From Marinomonas spartinae (GTDB taxonomy: Bacteria > Pseudomonadota > Gammaproteobacteria > Pseudomonadales > Marinomonadaceae): DNA of 64,000 bases. Below the pieces are notes generated by a model. The model saw only the letters and a program-made list of their open reading frames with translations, was not told the origin of the DNA and made no database searches. Made by a program: the position numbers and the translations under genes. Position 1 is the first letter of the stretch, and the number at the start of each line of letters is the position of its first letter. Positions 34,640 to 43,514 of this stretch are shown here, in pieces. Where the stretch lies: the NCBI RefSeq assembly GCF_016461715.1, contig NZ_JAEMUI010000004.1:222704-286703 (forward strand). Direction: 5' to 3'.

Positions 34640-36748
34640 TTAGAAGGTTAAACTAGCGGTTAAACTATATGAGCGCCCCACTGAAGGGTAGCGGCCTACT
34701 GGGCTTGTATCAATTCCACGGAAGTAATAATCACGATCAAATAGATTGTTCACAGCAGCATCAATATTCAGTTTGGTTTTACCGGATTGGTAAACCTCTT
34801 TGCTAACGTTTAAGTTCCATACCGTATAGGACGGCACTTTTCCAACCGAGCCACTGGCATCCTCATCTGTGGTATTCGCCTCATCCGAAAAAGCATCGCT
34901 ATAGTAGTAACCGGACACAGTGGATTGATAACCTGCCAAGTTGTAGCTCGCATCCCAAGAGAATTGATTTTTAGAAGCATCGGGCAATTGATTCCCTTTG
35001 TGCGTCCCTTCTTGATATGTTGCATCCAAGTAGGTATAGGCTAGACCAAAGCTTAAATCAGGTACAGACAATGGGGCATAACGGCCGGAAACCTCAACGC
35101 CTTGGTGTAGGGTTTTCCCAACATTTTTAAAGGTTTGTTCACTCGCCTGCCATTGCAGCTGATTTTTATAATCAATGCGGTATAACGCCACATTAAAGGT
35201 GTTCTGACCGTGGGTGTAACGAGTTCCTAATTCGTAATTCCAGGCGGTTTCCCCTTCTTTGTTACCCGCCCCCCGAATGGATGAGATCTGTGGCGCACGT
35301 AGGGATTTTTGGGTGTTGGTATAAGCAACCCAATCATTGGTCAGGTTATAAGCCACCGTCAACCCTGGCAAAGATTCATTAATTTGATTGCTTTGTTGTT
35401 CGGATTTACCAATGTCTTTGTAAATCATGTGCACCGACTCAAAACGCAACCCTGGGGTGATTTTCAAGCGGTTATTCATTAAGCCAATTTCGTTACTGGC
35501 ATAGCCCGCCACAGCATCGGTGGTCATGTGCCAGTTTCTTGGTACTGTCACCACACCAGTAGATAAGCTCCTTTGACGCAATTTATAGTCAATGTCCTCA
35601 TTGACATAACGCATGCCTATGATCCAATTCTGGGTAACGTTATCTGGCGAACCAAAGGATATAGATAGCTTAGGTTCGATGCCATATACTTTGAAATCTC
35701 GAGGCGAGTTACGAACGGCAGTCGATGGCAGACTGGGATCTGACCATTTCACCCCTGGGGTTCCATTGTAGCCCCAAACAAAATTACGCGTATCATGATG
35801 ACCAAAAGCCAACACTTCAAATTGCGCAGCCTTCCCCCAATCTAGGTCTTGCAAAAATTTCAGATGCCAACGAGTCGCTTCGCCTGCAAAGGTATCATAA
35901 GGACGCTGCGATTGTGTACGATCTTGACGATAAGCATCGGGGGACAGGGCGCCTGGCATCTGTGTATCCGCTTTGTATCTTTGTACAAACGCCTTTAACT
36001 CTTGGGTATCATTGATTAACCAATCTGTTTTTATTTGGAAATTTTTAACATCCGTATCCGAGTGGTCTCTCTCACTGTCACCATTAAGACTGTTTGCCTC
36101 TATCTGTATTCCAAAGTTATCCGATAACCAGCCGCCTGAACGTAAATACAAATTATTAAGCATATGATCGCTGTGATCATAAGCTGTAATTCGATTACTA
36201 ATTTGCGATTCCCAAGTGGCGGGAATCGGCTTCGTCACCAAGTTAATCACTCCCCCAACGTTATTTGGGCCATATTGAACTGCGGCGCCACCACGCACTA
36301 CGTCAATGCGCTCTAGGGTCGATAAAGTCGCTGGAAAGATAGATTGGCCTGTATGTCCGTAGGGTGCCAAGGTAAGCGGTACACCGTCCATCAAAAACTG
36401 TGCCTGACCACTACGACTAGCACTTAGTCCTCGCACAGAGACATTAGGTAATACTCCTGTGCCAGTTTCATCTTGAATTTTTACACCGGGTACCTGTTGC
36501 AAGGCATTATCTATAGATGTGGCCGCGTCTTGTGTCATTTGTTTTGACGTTATCACCGTACGATTGCCAGGGTATTCTTTTACGTCTGATGCTTTTGAAT
36601 CGCCAATCACACTCGCGGTTACAGGGAGTGTTTTCAATTCATGAGTGTCACTGGCCGCTTGTGCCGATAGACCAAACATCATGGAGCAAGCCAACACAGA
36701 ATAACGACAGGTAACAAAAAGTATGGGGGGAGTTTGTTGAGTTTTCAT
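34640..36748 (-). CDS. TonB-dependent siderophore receptor, FecA-like
   Basis: 702-aa outer-membrane receptor. A signal peptide (LACSMMFGLSAQAAS) is followed by a plug domain (about 50-170) with ITSKQMTQDAATSIDNALQQ, VSVRGLSASRSGQ and VRGGAAVQYGPNNVGGVIN, and by a C-terminal beta-barrel ending in an aromatic residue (SLTASLTF). No N-terminal signalling (STN) domain is present, so it should not signal to a sigma/anti-sigma pair as FecA does. FecA-like receptors take up citrate-type iron complexes, consistent with the adjacent vibrioferrin genes. It is 122 bp downstream of a second receptor and may be co-transcribed. Confidence 0.88.
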   Translation of the reverse strand: MKTQQTPPILFVTCRYSVLACSMMFGLSAQAASDTHELKTLPVTASVIGDSKASDVKEYPGNRTVITSKQMTQDAATSIDNALQQVPGVKIQDETGTGVLPNVSVRGLSASRSGQAQFLMDGVPLTLAPYGHTGQSIFPATLSTLERIDVVRGGAAVQYGPNNVGGVINLVTKPIPATWESQISNRITAYDHSDHMLNNLYLRSGGWLSDNFGIQIEANSLNGDSERDHSDTDVKNFQIKTDWLINDTQELKAFVQRYKADTQMPGALSPDAYRQDRTQSQRPYDTFAGEATRWHLKFLQDLDWGKAAQFEVLAFGHHDTRNFVWGYNGTPGVKWSDPSLPSTAVRNSPRDFKVYGIEPKLSISFGSPDNVTQNWIIGMRYVNEDIDYKLRQRSLSTGVVTVPRNWHMTTDAVAGYASNEIGLMNNRLKITPGLRFESVHMIYKDIGKSEQQSNQINESLPGLTVAYNLTNDWVAYTNTQKSLRAPQISSIRGAGNKEGETAWNYELGTRYTHGQNTFNVALYRIDYKNQLQWQASEQTFKNVGKTLHQGVEVSGRYAPLSVPDLSFGLAYTYLDATYQEGTHKGNQLPDASKNQFSWDASYNLAGYQSTVSGYYYSDAFSDEANTTDEDASGSVGKVPSYTVWNLNVSKEVYQSGKTKLNIDAAVNNLFDRDYYFRGIDTSPVGRYPSVGRSYSLTASLTF

Positions 36749-36870
36749 TATTTTCTTTTTTCCTTACAGCAAAATTATCAGGAAAGCTCCTTACTATCAG
36801 ATGATCTAGGAGCCTTTTTTATAGCGAGTCTGTGGTTTGGCTAAGCCACTATCAAAAATGGGGTGGATAC

Positions 36871-38922
36871 TCAAAAGTCATAGCCATAGGAGACCATGTA
36901 AGAGACGGGAGCTCCGTAGCCAATAGAATTAATGCCGGATGTCCCATCCGTAGAACCTAGATAGTATTTTTCATCGAAGAGGTTATAGGCATTAAATTGC
37001 ACACGGTGTTTACCCATTTGATAAGACACCATGGCGTTCACTGTGGTGTAATCACCTAATGCCACAGCCTCATTATTGCCAGCGTAGCGGTCACCAACAT
37101 ATTTCACACTACCCCCCAAGCGCCAAGCATCATCAAGTTGATAAGTGGTTCCTAAAGAAATCAGGTGATTCGGTACATCGTTTGGTTTTTTACCCGTATC
37201 GAGATCTTTGGCATCGAGATAGGTGTAACTGGCGGTGGCACTCAACTGTTTGGTCAACTGTCCACGCATTTCCAACTCTAAGCCATTATGGCGTTCACGG
37301 TTTTTACTGGTGATGAAACCATTAGCATCCGTTTGTGGTTGCTCCTGATCAATTTGGAAAACGGCGGCATTGAACATCAAGGCGTCATCAAGCAGGTAAG
37401 CTTTTAGTCCGATTTCTTTTAATTTAGAGGAGAAGAGAGCCGCCAGCTTGGGGTTCAAAAAGCTCCCTCCATAAGGCAACTGCCAGGATTTGGCTAACGT
37501 GGTGTACGCGGAAAGGTTATTGGTTATACGATAAACGGCCCCCACACGATAACTGGTTTTGTCATCGCTGTTGCTTGACGACACATCCGTTGCCATGACT
37601 TTCTGATCCAAAGCCATATGGTCTTGACGAACATTCCCAGTGAACGACCAATCCCCTAGCGTGATAATATCTTGCACATACACACCAAAGGTTTTGGTGG
37701 TATTCTCGCGAAAAGCCGGAAAGCCTGGACTTACCACGCTCTGGGCGACAGGGTTATCGATACTTTTGACGGGTAGACTTTGACTACGTAAATTCAAGTC
37801 AATGTCTATTTGATTATAATCTGCACCAAACAAAAATTGCTGGTTGCCCACATTCCATTTCAATTCAGATTGTAAGGTCATAGTGGTACGCGGATCGTAG
37901 CCAAAATCGTTTACCGTTTGTGCCACCGTGTTAGTACTGCTAACGGGCGCCGTGGTTTGTCGGGTACCTTGTTGTTTTAGCGTTACACGGTTATAGGCAA
38001 CGCGGTTGTTCCATACCACATCAGACCCAAATCGAAGCTCATCGTCTATCGCAAGACGGACGCTATCGGATTTCTGATAGTCGTTCGAGCTACCAAAAAA
38101 CGTATGGCGAGGCACATCAACAGGCTTCCCATTGCGTGAAGGAATGCCTCGATAGGGAACCAGGTTTTGATGAGTAATTTCCACATCCATATTGATGGTA
38201 TGGTCGTCGGAAGGGTGGAATTGAAACGTTGGAGCGATAAAGTAGTCTTTCAAATCCACGTTATCAACGAAGCTGTTCGCACGACGTACTTCCACATTGA
38301 TACGAGCATTCACGGTATCAGTAAGCTTGGTAGAACGGTCAACCGAACCAACCACTTTGTCATGGCTGCCATATCCTAGATTTAGATGGGTAAAGTCTTT
38401 CCCATTGGCGCGTTTCGTGACTAAGTTGATAATGCCACCCGCCGAACCTCGCCCATAAAGGGCACCTGCTGGGCCTTTTACCACCTCAACTCGCTCTACA
38501 TTGGCTAAGCTGCGATACGACTGTAAGTTGCCATCATCGCGTAAGCCATCGCGATATATATCACGAATGGCATCAAAGCCTCGAATCACGAATTGATCTC
38601 GGCTTCCTTCTCCCAGAGTGTTGTTCACTCCAGCAATGCCATCCAGCGCATCAACCAACTTCAGCGCACCACGATCCTTCATTTCGGTGTCTGTCACAAC
38701 AGATACAGATTGTGGAACATCCAACCATTCAGCATCAGATTTACTGCCAGAGGTGGGTAATTCTTGGGCATAACCCTTATAAGCTTGAACCGTTATAGGA
38801 ATAACAGCCGAGGAAGCCGGCTTCTTATCCTCAACAGGAGGATCATCCTGAGCAAATGCAGTAAGAGGCACGCAGGAAATAGACAGAGCAAGTGAAGTCG
38901 CAAGGCAGGGGGTTATCTTCAT
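36871..38922 (-). CDS. TonB-dependent siderophore receptor, probable ferri-vibrioferrin receptor
   Basis: 683-aa outer-membrane receptor with signal peptide (ATSLALSISCVPLTAFAQ), a plug with DVPQSVSVVTDTEMKDRGAL, FVIRGFDAIRDIYRDGLRDD and VEVVKGPAGALYGRGSAGG, and a beta-barrel ending VSYGYDF. It belongs to the FhuA/FhuE/Fiu-like receptor group. It is divergent from pvsA across a 286-bp region with two Fur-box candidates, so iron-starvation control is expected. PvuA-type function follows from context; which of the two receptors carries ferri-vibrioferrin is not decidable here. Confidence 0.88.
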   Translation of the reverse strand: MKITPCLATSLALSISCVPLTAFAQDDPPVEDKKPASSAVIPITVQAYKGYAQELPTSGSKSDAEWLDVPQSVSVVTDTEMKDRGALKLVDALDGIAGVNNTLGEGSRDQFVIRGFDAIRDIYRDGLRDDGNLQSYRSLANVERVEVVKGPAGALYGRGSAGGIINLVTKRANGKDFTHLNLGYGSHDKVVGSVDRSTKLTDTVNARINVEVRRANSFVDNVDLKDYFIAPTFQFHPSDDHTINMDVEITHQNLVPYRGIPSRNGKPVDVPRHTFFGSSNDYQKSDSVRLAIDDELRFGSDVVWNNRVAYNRVTLKQQGTRQTTAPVSSTNTVAQTVNDFGYDPRTTMTLQSELKWNVGNQQFLFGADYNQIDIDLNLRSQSLPVKSIDNPVAQSVVSPGFPAFRENTTKTFGVYVQDIITLGDWSFTGNVRQDHMALDQKVMATDVSSSNSDDKTSYRVGAVYRITNNLSAYTTLAKSWQLPYGGSFLNPKLAALFSSKLKEIGLKAYLLDDALMFNAAVFQIDQEQPQTDANGFITSKNRERHNGLELEMRGQLTKQLSATASYTYLDAKDLDTGKKPNDVPNHLISLGTTYQLDDAWRLGGSVKYVGDRYAGNNEAVALGDYTTVNAMVSYQMGKHRVQFNAYNLFDEKYYLGSTDGTSGINSIGYGAPVSYMVSYGYDF

Positions 38923-38960
38923 TTATACTTTCCATCCATAGTCATCAAGAAATTAACGCG

Positions 38961-38979
38961 AATGAGAACACATATCATT
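38961..38979. promoter_or_regulatory. Fur-box candidate for the receptor gene
   Basis: AATGAGAACACATATCATT matches 14 of 19 positions of the Fur consensus read as AATGATAATCATTATCATT, with both outer arms intact. It lies 39 bp upstream of the receptor start at 38922. Confidence 0.65.
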
Positions 38980-39084
38980 AATATTTTCAAATAAGAAATA
39001 TTCCCGAAAACTGATACCTCTTAGCCCCTATTCAAGAGAAGACATCAATAGAGATGCGGTGAAATGAAGACAAAAACTTTACAT

Positions 39085-39103
39085 GAAAATGATTATCAAT
39101 ACT
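39085..39103. promoter_or_regulatory. Fur-box candidate for pvsABCDE
   Basis: GAAAATGATTATCAATACT matches 14 of 19 bases of GATAATGATAATCATTATC. It lies 105 bp upstream of pvsA. Together with the site at 38961 it suggests Fur repression of both divergent transcripts. Confidence 0.68.
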
Positions 39104-39208
39104 ATTTACAACACAAAAAGATTCTGTAGCATGCCCCTTGGTAGGAGAGAGCCAAAGTAAACAGTTCCCTGTTTTAGATATTCATCAAAAAGAAAGGAAT
39201 CAGCTCAA

Positions 39209-40417
39209 ATGAAAGCGAACATAATTATCAGCCATGTCGTTAACGATGCTGCTACCCACGGTTTTGTGCCAGCAGCCAATACTCTTAATGGCATGACAGT
39301 ACTCATTACCGATCACAAGTTTGATCACCTGCAATTGGCAGCCACAGACAACCGTTTCACCCCCGATTTAATTTTAGAGTGCGATGTGTTTAATCCTCTC
39401 GACATCATTGACACGATTGTTAATCAGGGTCTCAATCCACAACTTGTTTTTAGCAATAGTGACCACTTACAAACTTCAACAGCCATTGTTGCCGAGTTTT
39501 TTCATTTACCAGCAAAATCTTGGCAAACCTGTCTAAAGGCCAAAAACAAACATCTCACACGACAGCACCTCAGTGTTCTTGGCTTACCCAGTATCGCTAG
39601 TTGGCTGCTCACCACAGACAGTGCATTGCCTGCGGATCTTACTTTTCCCTTGGTCGCCAAGCCGAAGGAAGGCGTGGCCAGTATGGATGTGACACGCTGT
39701 AATAACGAAGAGGAGCTAAATCAATATTGCAAACAGTATTGGCAGAAACATGCTAATACCGCCATTTTGTTAGAAAGCTATATTGAAGGCCCATTAATCA
39801 CTATTGAAACCTTGGGGGACGGTAAACAGCTGATTCCCATTGGAGGGTTTGATGTGTCATTAAGCCAACCACCTCATTTTATTGAAACCGCTGCTACCTG
39901 GAATGGCCCACTTAGTCAGCGTTATCAAGCTCAGTGTTTAACCCAGCTAGCCGCTTTTGGCATTGGCTTCGGGGTCTGCCACAGTGAATTTATCATTAGT
40001 AATGAGGGGCCTATTTTAGTCGAAATTAATTATCGCAGTATTGGCGATGGTCGCGAGTTCTTACTCGACCGCTTAGCGCCATACTCTTGGTTCGAAACCA
40101 TTCTTAAGCTGCATCAAGGGCATCCGCTTCCTGAGCACGCCACCATTAATGGCTCTGCCCACATTCATTATGTGGTGGCCGAGCAAGATGGCATAGTGTC
40201 AGAACAGCCAGAATCGTTCCAACGCCAACAAGACGATATTCAAATACACTATCAAGTTTTAAAAAAGGCGGGAGAGAAGCTGACATTAAGCCATTCCAAC
40301 AAAGACTATCTAGCACGTTTATCCCTTTACTCTCCATCCGGTCAATCTCTGTCCGCAGCCCTTGAAAAAACATTGGGTAACGTTCATGTCAGTTTAGAAA
40401 AGGAGGCTGTGGCATGA
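39209..40417 (+). CDS. pvsA: PvsA-like ATP-grasp ligase (vibrioferrin synthesis)
   Basis: 402-aa ATP-grasp enzyme. The ATP-binding region is FPLVAKPKEGVASMDV (about 148-163), and the metal/phosphate site is GFGVCHSEFIISNEGPILVEINYR (about 255-278). In vibrioferrin synthesis the equivalent enzyme is thought to join L-alanine to 2-oxoglutarate. AAAGGA precedes the ATG. First gene of a tightly overlapping five-gene operon (ATGA overlap with pvsB). Assignment rests mainly on the exact PvsABCDE gene order. Confidence 0.85.
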   Translation: MKANIIISHVVNDAATHGFVPAANTLNGMTVLITDHKFDHLQLAATDNRFTPDLILECDVFNPLDIIDTIVNQGLNPQLVFSNSDHLQTSTAIVAEFFHLPAKSWQTCLKAKNKHLTRQHLSVLGLPSIASWLLTTDSALPADLTFPLVAKPKEGVASMDVTRCNNEEELNQYCKQYWQKHANTAILLESYIEGPLITIETLGDGKQLIPIGGFDVSLSQPPHFIETAATWNGPLSQRYQAQCLTQLAAFGIGFGVCHSEFIISNEGPILVEINYRSIGDGREFLLDRLAPYSWFETILKLHQGHPLPEHATINGSAHIHYVVAEQDGIVSEQPESFQRQQDDIQIHYQVLKKAGEKLTLSHSNKDYLARLSLYSPSGQSLSAALEKTLGNVHVSLEKEAVA

Positions 40418-42246
40418 AACCCAACGCCAGCAATGCGTATTTCACCCAGCGGCTCATTGATACTTGCTTAAGAGAAAATCTATTTTCGCTGGTCTCTTCA
40501 GGGCAGCTGGTTAATCAGTTACCAAGTCAGCTGCTAAATGCCTCCCTGGAAGGTACAGAATGTCAAGCATGGCTTATCATGGGTACTGCTCAAAGTAAGG
40601 TATATTTACCGGTTGCATCTACGAACTATATGCAAGTTTGGCGCTATGTCGGTAACGCTTGGCTAGAGCAAACAGATGAAGCAATCAATATCAAGCATTC
40701 CTACCAAGATTGGATTCAATGGTTAAAACAAGGTCAAAACGAAGACTCAAAAGCCCTGTTAGAGCATTATTTACAGGAGCTGGACTGCGCCTCGTCACAA
40801 AGTGTTCTTTGTCAAAAAGCCTTTGAATCACAGCAAAACCGTCTGATGCAACCTATTGCTAGCTTGTCCTCTTGGCATGAGAAGGCCCTGTTAGCTGACC
40901 AAATCGCCTCCTATTTAGACCACCCTTATTATCCAAGTGCCCGAGCTAAGTTTGGCTTTAGCGAACAAGATCTACAAACCTATGCACCGGAGTTTGCTCC
41001 ACATTTTTCATTGAATTGGCTTGCCATAGATCGCCAGATAGCAACGCTTACCAGTGACCCCCCAGCGTGCTGGCCCAGTATGACAGATGTGGGTCTAACG
41101 GGGTTAGAGGATTGTGTATTGTTTCCAGTGCATCCGATGACTTTTGCTAACTTGGGCGACCTACCGGATGGCGTGATCAAAGCCCCTAAGACCTTCCTGG
41201 ACGTGACACCCACGCTATCCGTCAGAACGGTCAGCGTTGATCACATGCCAGACGTACATATCAAAATGCCACTTATGATGCGTACTCTGGGCAGTAAAAA
41301 CCTTCGCTTAGTCAAACCATCTACCCTTTACGATGGCCATTGGTTTGCCACACTGCTAACACATTTAGCTAAGATCGACACGGATCTGTCTGGAACCTAT
41401 ACCCATTGCCAAGAAAAACATGGTGGGCACTTGGGAAACAACGCACTGTTTACCTATATTGTTCGTCAGTATCCGGCTCAGGAAGTGACAGACAAAACAC
41501 TCGTTCCGGTCGCAGCACTGGCCTCACCCATGCCAGATAAACGCTTATTTTTAGAGCATTTAGTGGATCAATATTATCAATCCGATAGTCTGGCTTGGTT
41601 CACCGACTATGTTGCGTTGCTTAATCGAATTCATCTTACTCTCTGGTTACGATACGGCATTGCTTTGGAGAGTAATCAGCAAAATGCCATTTTAGCCTTC
41701 GATCGCAACGGCACCATGACCATGGTAATGAAGGATAACGATGCAGCAAGAATCTGGCCCCAGCGTTTTCAAACCTTCGCCAGCAGTGTGCCTGTTTCCT
41801 GTGATGCGTTATTAGATAAACGTATTCTCGTCGACAATGAACTCGCTTTAGGGCAGATGTACAGCACTATTACCTTACAGCTGGACATTGCCGCCATTGT
41901 TGAAGCCATGGGGCAGGCTGGTCTTGCTGAAACTGCCGATTTATATCAAATCGTACAACAATCGGTTGACCATCGGATAAAGGTGTTAGAGCAGAGCGGT
42001 TGCCCTAGCCAGTTTGCTAGACAATTGTTATTGGAAGACGAAACGCTCTATGCCAAATACCTACTTAGCTCTGGTAGCTTACTCTCTAAGCAAACCTCAG
42101 GGGCAACGGATATCAATAAATTCTATGGTAAAACGGCGCCTAACTTTCTTAAACAATACCATCGACTCTCGGAGTCATTAGAGCATCCTAAGACAGAAAT
42201 CCAGTCGGTCCACAAAAAGGGAACAGAATGTCTGTCAATCGACTGA
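40414..42246 (+). CDS. pvsB: IucA/IucC-family NIS synthetase, PvsB-like
   Basis: 610-aa NRPS-independent siderophore synthetase, which adenylates a carboxylate of citrate and couples it to an amine or alcohol. Family marks include FPVHPMTFANL (about 231), PTLSVRTVSVDHMPDVHIKM (about 267), KHGGHLGNNALFTYIVR and the C-terminal FhuF-like region (AILAFDRNGTMTMVMKDND). It starts inside the stop of pvsA and its 3' end overlaps pvsC by 19 nt. By analogy it would attach the alanyl-oxoglutarate part in vibrioferrin. Confidence 0.88.
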   Translation: MKPNASNAYFTQRLIDTCLRENLFSLVSSGQLVNQLPSQLLNASLEGTECQAWLIMGTAQSKVYLPVASTNYMQVWRYVGNAWLEQTDEAINIKHSYQDWIQWLKQGQNEDSKALLEHYLQELDCASSQSVLCQKAFESQQNRLMQPIASLSSWHEKALLADQIASYLDHPYYPSARAKFGFSEQDLQTYAPEFAPHFSLNWLAIDRQIATLTSDPPACWPSMTDVGLTGLEDCVLFPVHPMTFANLGDLPDGVIKAPKTFLDVTPTLSVRTVSVDHMPDVHIKMPLMMRTLGSKNLRLVKPSTLYDGHWFATLLTHLAKIDTDLSGTYTHCQEKHGGHLGNNALFTYIVRQYPAQEVTDKTLVPVAALASPMPDKRLFLEHLVDQYYQSDSLAWFTDYVALLNRIHLTLWLRYGIALESNQQNAILAFDRNGTMTMVMKDNDAARIWPQRFQTFASSVPVSCDALLDKRILVDNELALGQMYSTITLQLDIAAIVEAMGQAGLAETADLYQIVQQSVDHRIKVLEQSGCPSQFARQLLLEDETLYAKYLLSSGSLLSKQTSGATDINKFYGKTAPNFLKQYHRLSESLEHPKTEIQSVHKKGTECLSID

Positions 42247-43514
42247 TCTATAGCGTTTTATTCTGTCACTTTATTGCGGCAATGGCCGCCCTAGGCATGC
42301 CGTTGTTTCTACCTTATGTGTTACCAACACTAAGCGGCCATACACTAAACGACCATAGTGGCATCGAGTGGGCAGGGGTACTCTTTATCCTCCCCACCTT
42401 GTGTACAGCATTGGCCGCTCGTTTTTGGGGACACTTTGCCGATCGACATGGACGACGCCTGTCTCTATTAAGAGCACAGCTTGGCTTGGCATGTGGTTTT
42501 TTACTCTGTGGCATGGCAGACAGTGTTACCACCTTTATCGTTGGGCTGATGGTTCAAGGAACCTTTGGTGGGGCCATGGCCGCATCCAATGGTTATCTGG
42601 CAACACAAATTAAAGAACGGGCATTATTGGCTAAAACGCTCAACAAAACCCAATTATCCGCCCGCCTTGCCCTTGTGGTGGCACCGATCAGTTTGGGCGG
42701 TATACTTGTGTATATTCGCCCCTTAGATGCTTATCTCTATCTGACGGTGCTACCCCTCATAGCATTGGTCATAACACTTATGCTGCCTAATGACACAGCC
42801 AAGGCGATAACCAACAGCCCTCAGTCATTGTCATCCATATCTAAAATCCCAGCCAAACGCTGTGCGAAGGAACAGACAAACCTTCCTCTTCAACCAACGT
42901 CTCTATGGCCGCTGTATGTATTACAGTTCTTATTTGCTTTCTCGATGGTCGTCACATTTCCCTATTTTTCAGTCTTTGCCCATTCTCATGGTTTCACCAG
43001 TCAAATATGGATCGGCTTGCTATATGCGTTGCCACATATGGTGTATTTACTGATCGCAGGGCAAGCCCATCGGCTCAAGCAAGCGTCAAAACAGACAATT
43101 ACTCTAGGCTTTGCTACCTTGTCTTTAGCTTGCTTGCTGCATTTGGTTCCAAGTGTGACGGTATTTGTCTTCGCCAGAGTGCTATTTGGCCTTGCCATGA
43201 TATTTTGCTTTCAAGGCCTACATAAAGCACTCGCTGAAAGCTTCGATCCCAACGCCAGCGGAAAAGTCTTTTCTACTTTTGATGCCATGGCTAAGTGGGG
43301 TGGGGTATTGGCAGGATTAAGTGCGGCGTATGTGGCGACTCATGACACAATGACAAGTATTTTCATCCTCGCCACCAGCGCAAGCGGGGCTGCTTTAGTG
43401 TTATCGCAGGCTCGTTTACAAATGTCATCCCCACAGCCTGTCAAGGCAAAACAAACAGATTCACCACACACAACTATTTCACCTTCTTCTGAAAAAGGAG
43501 CAAGCACACGATGA
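42228..43514 (+). CDS. pvsC: MFS exporter, PvsC-like siderophore efflux
   Basis: 428-aa major facilitator with about 12 hydrophobic segments. The MFS loop 2-3 motif is GHFADRHGRRLSLLRAQLG, and the loop at mid-protein is long and polar (about 185-225). It lies inside the siderophore operon, overlapping pvsB by 19 nt and pvsD by 4 nt, so export of the finished siderophore across the inner membrane is the natural role. The C-terminal ~25 residues are Ser/Thr/Pro-rich and probably cytoplasmic. Confidence 0.87.
   Translation: MSVNRLIYSVLFCHFIAAMAALGMPLFLPYVLPTLSGHTLNDHSGIEWAGVLFILPTLCTALAARFWGHFADRHGRRLSLLRAQLGLACGFLLCGMADSVTTFIVGLMVQGTFGGAMAASNGYLATQIKERALLAKTLNKTQLSARLALVVAPISLGGILVYIRPLDAYLYLTVLPLIALVITLMLPNDTAKAITNSPQSLSSISKIPAKRCAKEQTNLPLQPTSLWPLYVLQFLFAFSMVVTFPYFSVFAHSHGFTSQIWIGLLYALPHMVYLLIAGQAHRLKQASKQTITLGFATLSLACLLHLVPSVTVFVFARVLFGLAMIFCFQGLHKALAESFDPNASGKVFSTFDAMAKWGGVLAGLSAAYVATHDTMTSIFILATSASGAALVLSQARLQMSSPQPVKAKQTDSPHTTISPSSEKGASTR

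Noticed and set aside
36749..36870. Fur box in front of the FecA-like receptor gene
   Set aside because: No stretch reaches a useful match to the consensus; the gene may rely on the upstream receptor's promoter.
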